Positions 58,039 to 64,000 of a DNA stretch of 64,000 bases are shown piece after piece. The notes beneath the pieces are model-generated. The model made no database searches, was not told where the DNA came from, and saw nothing but the letters and a program-made list of their open reading frames with translations. A program made the position numbers and the translations under genes. The stretch spans positions 1-64,000 of the forward strand of contig NZ_JANUSB010000005.1 of NCBI RefSeq assembly GCF_024793895.1. The letters run 5' to 3'. The first letter of the stretch is position 1. Each line of letters opens with the position of its first letter. This stretch comes from Serratia sp. AKBS12. Its GTDB lineage: Bacteria; Pseudomonadota; Gammaproteobacteria; Enterobacterales; Enterobacteriaceae.

Positions 58039-58908
58039 ATGTCTGCCAAACATCCCGTTATCGCGGTAACCGGCTCCAGCGGAGCCGGCACCACCACTAC
58101 CAGCGTGGCGTTCCGCAAAATATTCCAGCAGTTGAATATTCGCGCCGCACAGTTGGAAGGCGACAGCTTCCACCGCTATACCCGGCCGGAAATGGACGCG
58201 GCGATCCGCAAGGCGCGCGATCTTGGCCGCCACATCAGCTATTTTGGCCCCGAAGCCAACGACTTCGGCCTGCTGGAACAGAGCTTTCGCGAATACGGTA
58301 ACAGCGGCAGCGGCCGTTCACGTAAATATCTGCACACCTATGACGAAGCCGTGCCGTATAACCAGGTCCCTGGCACCTTTACGCCTTGGGAAGCCCTGCC
58401 GGAACCCACCGACGTACTATTCTACGAAGGGCTGCACGGCGGCGTCGTCACCGATCAGCATGACGTGGCGCAACAGGTCGACTTGCTGGTCGGCGTGGTG
58501 CCGATTGTCAACCTGGAGTGGATCCAGAAGCTGATCCGCGATACTGGCGAACGCGGTCACTCTCGCGAGGCGGTGATGGATTCGGTAGTACGTTCGATGG
58601 AAGACTACATCAACTACATCACGCCGCAGTTTTCACGCACCCACATCAACTTCCAGCGCGTGCCGACGGTGGATACCTCCAACCCGTTTGCCGCCAAGGC
58701 CATTCCGTCACTGGACGAAAGCTTTGTGGTGATCCACTTCCGTGGGTTGGATCAAATTGACTTCCCTTATCTGCTGGCGATGCTGCAAGGCTCGTTTATT
58801 TCACACATCAATACGCTGGTGGTGCCGGGCGGCAAAATGGGGCTGGCGATGGAGTTGATCATGGCACCGCTGGTACAGCGGCTGCTGGAAGGCAAAAAGA
58901 TTGAGTAG
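58039..58908 (+). CDS. prkB: Phosphoribulokinase-like protein PrkB
   Basis: The 289-aa protein is homologous to phosphoribulokinase. It has the P-loop GSSGAGTTTT (12-21), the GDSFHRY segment and FYEGLHGG. The organism shows no other Calvin-cycle gene here, and the enterobacterial homologue has no established substrate; a role in sugar-phosphate metabolism is possible. The length equals E. coli PrkB. It sits before yhfA and crp, as in E. coli. Confidence 0.94.
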   Translation: MSAKHPVIAVTGSSGAGTTTTSVAFRKIFQQLNIRAAQLEGDSFHRYTRPEMDAAIRKARDLGRHISYFGPEANDFGLLEQSFREYGNSGSGRSRKYLHTYDEAVPYNQVPGTFTPWEALPEPTDVLFYEGLHGGVVTDQHDVAQQVDLLVGVVPIVNLEWIQKLIRDTGERGHSREAVMDSVVRSMEDYINYITPQFSRTHINFQRVPTVDTSNPFAAKAIPSLDESFVVIHFRGLDQIDFPYLLAMLQGSFISHINTLVVPGGKMGLAMELIMAPLVQRLLEGKKIE

Positions 58909-58960
58909 CCAGGCGGTACGGGATGTGCGCGGGGAGCATTAAACCGCCGCGCCACATGCC

Positions 58961-59368
58961 TTAGGCCACTTCTCGGACTTCGAAGCTGTGGGTAACGCTG
59001 GCGGCCTTGCCAAGCATCAGCGCTACCGAACAGTATTTGTCGGCCGATAGATTCACCGCGCGCTCTACCGCCTTGTCGCCAAGACCTTTACCGCTGACGA
59101 TAAAATGCAGGTTGATATGGGTAAATACCCGTGGCGCCTCTTCGCGACGTTCGGAGGTCAGTTTTACCTCACAGTCGCGCACGTCGTGACGGCCTTTTTG
59201 CAAAATCGACACCACGTCAATCGCGCTGCACCCTCCCACCGACATCAACACCATTTCCATCGGGCTCGGCGCCTTGTCACCGGCATTGCCGTCCATCAAA
59301 ACCTGATGGCCAGACGCCGATTCGCCAAGAAACGTTAACCCTTCAACCCATTTGACTCTTGCCTGCAT
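58961..59368 (-). CDS. yhfA: YhfA, OsmC/Ohr family protein
   Basis: The 135-aa protein has the OsmC fold: GGCSAIDVVSIL with Cys near 48 and the DKYCSVALML segment with a second cysteine near 111, the two redox-active thiols of the family. Members reduce organic hydroperoxides; the substrate of YhfA is not defined. It is divergent from crp, with 374 bp between them. Confidence 0.93.
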   Translation of the reverse strand: MQARVKWVEGLTFLGESASGHQVLMDGNAGDKAPSPMEMVLMSVGGCSAIDVVSILQKGRHDVRDCEVKLTSERREEAPRVFTHINLHFIVSGKGLGDKAVERAVNLSADKYCSVALMLGKAASVTHSFEVREVA

Positions 59369-59448
59369 TCCAATGACTCCGATTGATTCTTTGTCACCAG
59401 ACTACGCGTTCGCAGCAAAACTGGCAACGGAACCTGATACTGGTCATG

Positions 59449-59464
59449 TGTGAGCGAGACAACA
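59449..59464. promoter_or_regulatory. Possible CRP site in the yhfA-crp region
   Basis: TGTGA-GCGAGA-CAACA has one good half-site of the CRP consensus TGTGA-N6-TCACA and a poor second half. It would fit the known autoregulation of crp. The match is weak. Confidence 0.4.
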
Positions 59465-59580
59465 CAAGACACCCGCGTCACTCTGTGCTACAAACAGAGC
59501 CGCAATAACGCTTTCTGGACAGCGCTTTCAGGGAAATGCCCACGGAAAGGCACCTTAATGTGTATGTTAACAGAATGTAG

Positions 59581-59600
59581 CTTGCAGCTCTCACTGCAAG
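59581..59600 (+). promoter_or_regulatory. Hairpin in the crp 5' region
   Basis: CTTGCAG (59581-59587) is inverted as CTGCAAG (59594-59600). It lies 143 bp upstream of the crp start, probably within or near the untranslated leader. The 59369-59742 gap otherwise holds no gene. Confidence 0.5.
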
Positions 59601-59742
59601 TTAATATGCTAGGGCAATAGCGTATTTTTACGTCACGCCTCAAAAACGGTTAATGGCCGCCACTCATGGACCGCCATAACACGTTTGACAGGGAACTCTG
59701 ACCCCTGTGATACAGGCAGATTACAACAGAGGATAACAGCGA

Positions 59743-60375
59743 ATGGTTCTCGGCAAACCGCAAACAGACCCTACTCTCGAATGGTTCCTGTCTCATTGCC
59801 ATATCCACAAATATCCATCGAAAAGTACGCTGATTCACCAAGGTGAAAAGGCCGAAACGCTTTACTACATCGTGAAAGGCTCCGTTGCGGTGCTGATTAA
59901 GGATGAAGAAGGTAAAGAGATGATCCTGTCCTATCTCAATCAGGGCGACTTCATCGGCGAACTTGGATTATTTGAAGAAGGCCAGGAACGCAGCGCCTGG
60001 GTTAGGGCTAAAACCGCCTGTGAAGTGGCTGAAATTTCCTATAAGAAATTCCGTCAGTTGATCCAGGTGAACCCTGATATTCTGATGCGCCTGTCGGCGC
60101 AGATGGCAAGCCGCCTGCAGGTCACCTCAGAGAAAGTGGGTAACCTCGCCTTCCTAGACGTTACCGGCCGCATTGCGCAAACCCTGCTCAACCTGGCCAA
60201 GCAGCCGGATGCCATGACTCACCCGGACGGCATGCAGATTAAAATTACCCGTCAGGAAATCGGTCAAATCGTCGGTTGTTCACGCGAAACGGTTGGCCGT
60301 ATTCTGAAAATGCTCGAAGATCAAAACCTGATTTCCGCACACGGCAAAACCATTGTCGTCTACGGTACCCGTTAA
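59743..60375 (+). CDS. crp: cAMP-activated global regulator CRP
   Basis: CRP (210 aa) is the cAMP receptor protein. The cAMP-binding domain (1-134) has [19 protein letters not shown] and [19 protein letters not shown] with Glu72, Arg82 and Ser83. The dimerisation helix and the C-terminal winged helix (about 168-190, [20 protein letters not shown]) follow. It is almost identical to E. coli CRP. A strong terminator follows. Confidence 0.99.
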   Translation: MVLGKPQTDPTLEWFLSHCHIHKYPSKSTLIHQGEKAETLYYIVKGSVAVLIKDEEGKEMILSYLNQGDFIGELGLFEEGQERSAWVRAKTACEVAEISYKKFRQLIQVNPDILMRLSAQMASRLQVTSEKVGNLAFLDVTGRIAQTLLNLAKQPDAMTHPDGMQIKITRQEIGQIVGCSRETVGRILKMLEDQNLISAHGKTIVVYGTR

Positions 60376-60398
60376 TCCCTTAAAAACGGCACGTTTCA

Positions 60399-60434
60399 AA
60401 AAATGCCGGTCAGTGAACGCTGACCGGCATTTTT
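60399..60434. terminator. Bidirectional terminator between crp and argD
   Basis: AAAAATGCCGGTCAG pairs with CTGACCGGCATTTTT around TGAACG, with A/T tracts on both sides. It stops crp and the converging argD. Confidence 0.93.
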
Positions 60435-60461
60435 ATGCGCCGTTTACCGCAGGGCCGGCCA

Positions 60462-61742
<1,281 letters not shown>

Positions 61743-61815
61743 TCACAAAATATGCATAAAAAACCAAACAAGGGCAAACCTAAATCACCAGAAAAGGGAA
61801 AAAAATCATAACCTG

Positions 61816-62391
61816 CTAACTTTTAAGGAAATTATCCAGCAATTGGTGCCCCTGTTCGCTGAGAATGCTTTCCGGGTGGAACTGCACCCCTTCCAGCGCC
61901 AGTTGACGATGGCGAATCCCCATGATTTCGTCACGTTCGCCGCCGCGCTCACTCCAGGCGGTCACCTCAAAACAGTCCGGCAACGTGGCGGCTTCCAGCA
62001 CCAGCGAGTGATAACGGGTCACGGTCAACGGATTGTTCAGCCCAGCGAAAACGCCGCTGTTGCCGTGTCGAATGGCTGAGGTCTTGCCATGCATTACCTG
62101 ACGGGCGCGTACCACCGTGGCACCAAAAGCCTGTCCTAATGCCTGATGGCCGAGGCACACGCCCAGAATTGGCAGCCTCCCGGCAAAGTGGCGAATGGCG
62201 GCGAGAGAAATGCCCGCCTCATTCGGCGTGCACGGGCCGGGTGAAATCACCAGCCGCTGTGGCGCAAGCCGTTCAATATCGGCCAGTTGCAATTCATCGT
62301 TGCGTCTGACCAACACTTCGGCGCCCAACTGGCAGAAGTATTGGTACAGGTTGTAGGTGAAAGAGTCGTAGTTATCGATCAGCAGCAGCAT
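61816..62391 (-). CDS. pabA: Aminodeoxychorismate synthase glutamine amidotransferase component PabA
   Basis: PabA supplies ammonia from glutamine to PabB for folate synthesis. The 191-aa class I amidotransferase has [36 protein letters not shown] with nucleophile Cys79, and FHPES with the His and Glu of the triad. It is four residues longer than in E. coli because of an insertion SERGGERDE. The start at 62391 is chosen because an extension to 62406 is not conserved. It could also act as TrpG-like protein, but it is much closer to PabA. Confidence 0.95.
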   Translation of the reverse strand: MLLLIDNYDSFTYNLYQYFCQLGAEVLVRRNDELQLADIERLAPQRLVISPGPCTPNEAGISLAAIRHFAGRLPILGVCLGHQALGQAFGATVVRARQVMHGKTSAIRHGNSGVFAGLNNPLTVTRYHSLVLEAATLPDCFEVTAWSERGGERDEIMGIRHRQLALEGVQFHPESILSEQGHQLLDNFLKS

Positions 62392-62449
62392 GACATGTCC
62401 AGGCAAAAAAAAGCTGCGCTAGTTTACTGCTGCTGACGAAATTTTCCGC

Positions 62450-63973
62450 TTACTTTTTACGGCCACCCATAATCGACCCCAACACGCCACGCAAAATCTG
62501 CCTGCCGAGGTCGCGTGCCATACTCTTGGCCGCCGTCTGGACAATACCGTCGCGCTTGCCGCCACGCGGACCGGTAGAGCCGAACAGAAGATCGTTCAAA
62601 CCGCCCATCAGGCCACCACCGGCCGCATCCGGTGCCGGTTTCTGCGCCGGTTGCCCCGGTTGCGGCGTGCCTATGGTGGCAAACCCTTCCGAGGACAGTT
62701 TTTCATAGGCAGACTCGCGATCGACCATATCTTCATAGCGACCATACAGCGGCGATTTATTGATCGCGCTGTTCAACCCGTCGGCGCCCAGCATGCCCAT
62801 TTTCGACTCCGGCGCGATCACCATTGCCCGCTCCACCACGTTGGGTCGCCCTTTTTCATCCAGGAACGATACCAGCGCTTCACCAACCCCAAGTTCGGTA
62901 ATCGCCGTTTCCGCATCAAAATCGGGGTTGGCGCGCATGGTCTGCGCCGCCGCTTTTACCGCTTTCTGATCGCGTGGCGTAAAGGCACGCAGCGCGTGTT
63001 GCACACGGTTGCCCAACTGGCCCAGCACGCTGTCGGGAATATCCAGCGGGTTTTGCGTAACAAAATAGATGCCGACGCCTTTTGAGCGGATCAGGCGTAC
63101 CACCTGCTCAATCTTGGTCAGCAGCGCCGGCGGCGCGTCGTTGAACAACAGATGCGCTTCATCAAAGAAAAAGACCAGTTTCGGCTGTTGCGGATCGCCC
63201 ACTTCCGGCAAATGTTCAAACAGCTCGGCCAGCAGCCACAGCAGAAAGACCGAGTAGAGTTTTGGCTGGTTAATCAGCTTGTCTGCCGCCAGCAGGTTGA
63301 TATTACCGTGGCCTTTGGCATCGGTTTTCATCAGATCGTTGATGTCGAGCATCGGTTCGCCAAAGAACTGATTGGCACCCTGCTCTTCCAGCGTCAACAG
63401 CCCGCGCTGAATGGCACCGACCGAGGCGGCAGAAATATTGCCGTATTGGGTCTGGAACTGCTTGGCGTTGTCGCCGACGTACTGCACCATGGCGCGCAGG
63501 TCTTTCATATCCAGCAGCAGCAAGGCGTTGTCGTCGGCGATCTTGAACACCAACTGCAGCACACCGCTTTGCACCTCGTTCAGATCCAGCAGACGCGCCA
63601 GCAACAGTGGGCCAAGATCGGACACGGTGGCGCGGATCGGGTGGCCTTTCTCACCGTATATGTCCCACGGAATAATCGTGCAGGCTTGCGGTTGCCAATC
63701 GGTCACGCCGATCGCCGCCAGCCGCGCCTGCAGTTTTTCATTTGGCACCGCCTCGGTGCCGATGCCCGACAGGTCGCCTTTAACGTCCGATAAAAAGACC
63801 GGCACGCCAAGGCGGGAGAACTGCTCGGCCATTTTTTGCAGCGTCACGGTTTTACCTGTGCCGGTGGCGCCGGTGATCAGGCCGTGGCGATTGGCCAAGG
63901 CCGGTAAAATCACCAGATCCTGCACTGGTTTTCCGTCTTTCATCGCTTTGGCGATAATCCGTGCTTCACTCAT
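62450..63973 (-). CDS. yjgR: HerA/VirB4-like ATPase of the YjgR (DUF853) family
   Basis: The 507-aa protein is homologous to E. coli YjgR. It has Walker A GATGTGKT (35-42), Walker B with [10 protein letters not shown] (about 269-278), a [20 protein letters not shown] sensor-type region, and a Gly-rich C-terminus. HerA-type ATPases translocate DNA, but the role of YjgR is unknown. It lies next to pabA here, where E. coli has fic; its E. coli homologue is elsewhere on the chromosome. The ATG at 63973 leaves 27 bp of upstream sequence in the window. Confidence 0.92.
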   Translation of the reverse strand: MSEARIIAKAMKDGKPVQDLVILPALANRHGLITGATGTGKTVTLQKMAEQFSRLGVPVFLSDVKGDLSGIGTEAVPNEKLQARLAAIGVTDWQPQACTIIPWDIYGEKGHPIRATVSDLGPLLLARLLDLNEVQSGVLQLVFKIADDNALLLLDMKDLRAMVQYVGDNAKQFQTQYGNISAASVGAIQRGLLTLEEQGANQFFGEPMLDINDLMKTDAKGHGNINLLAADKLINQPKLYSVFLLWLLAELFEHLPEVGDPQQPKLVFFFDEAHLLFNDAPPALLTKIEQVVRLIRSKGVGIYFVTQNPLDIPDSVLGQLGNRVQHALRAFTPRDQKAVKAAAQTMRANPDFDAETAITELGVGEALVSFLDEKGRPNVVERAMVIAPESKMGMLGADGLNSAINKSPLYGRYEDMVDRESAYEKLSSEGFATIGTPQPGQPAQKPAPDAAGGGLMGGLNDLLFGSTGPRGGKRDGIVQTAAKSMARDLGRQILRGVLGSIMGGRKK

Positions 63974-64000
63974 TTTCTTTTCCTTTGACGCTGACGCGGC

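Overview
The window is a chromosomal segment of a gamma-proteobacterium of the order Enterobacterales, most likely Serratia or a close relative in the Yersiniaceae. The evidence is E. coli-like gene order, near-identical ribosomal protein sequences, an rrn operon with tRNA-Glu in the spacer, and intergenic repeats of a kind I associate with Serratia and Yersinia. The species cannot be resolved from the sequence alone.

Positions 1-5270 hold a minus-strand rRNA operon (16S, tRNA-Glu, 23S, start of 5S) with its tandem P1/P2 promoters. Next comes the conserved yrdA / aroE-tsaC-yrdD-smg-dprA / def-fmt-rsmB-trkA / mscL / arfA / zntR-yhdN block (5430-15769). It covers shikimate synthesis, tRNA t6A modification, DNA uptake, N-formyl-methionine metabolism, 16S rRNA methylation, potassium uptake, osmotic protection, ribosome rescue and zinc sensing.

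The alpha, spc and S10 ribosomal protein operons run on the minus strand from 29585 down to 15917, with recognisable promoters, an S4-type leader, an S10 leader and terminators. They are followed by bfr-bfd, the str operon (rpsL-rpsG-fusA-tuf), the tusDCB/yheO group, fkpA, slyX, slyD, yheV-kefB-kefG and yheS (29962-44344).

Between yheS and yheT, which are neighbours in E. coli, lie about 12.3 kb of accessory DNA (44345-56684). This holds a tandem array of five degenerate copies of the 3' end of yheS, a taurine-utilisation operon tauABCD, an uncharacterised putative sugar or glycoside catabolic operon (double GNAT protein, nucleoside:H+-symporter-family MFS protein, two Gfo/Idh/MocA oxidoreductases, a TIM-barrel isomerase/epimerase) under a divergent LacI regulator with two likely operators, and a PhzF-LysE pair. 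The conserved order then resumes with yheT-yheU, prkB, yhfA, crp, argD and pabA, ending with a HerA-like ATPase (yjgR).

The most interesting points are the yheS-derived array, in which hairpins change sequence but keep pairing; the LacI-controlled Gfo/Idh-epimerase operon; a 23S rRNA about 75 nt shorter than that of E. coli because one domain I segment is missing; three copies of a dispersed palindromic-ended repeat; and an intrinsic terminator inside the arfA coding region.
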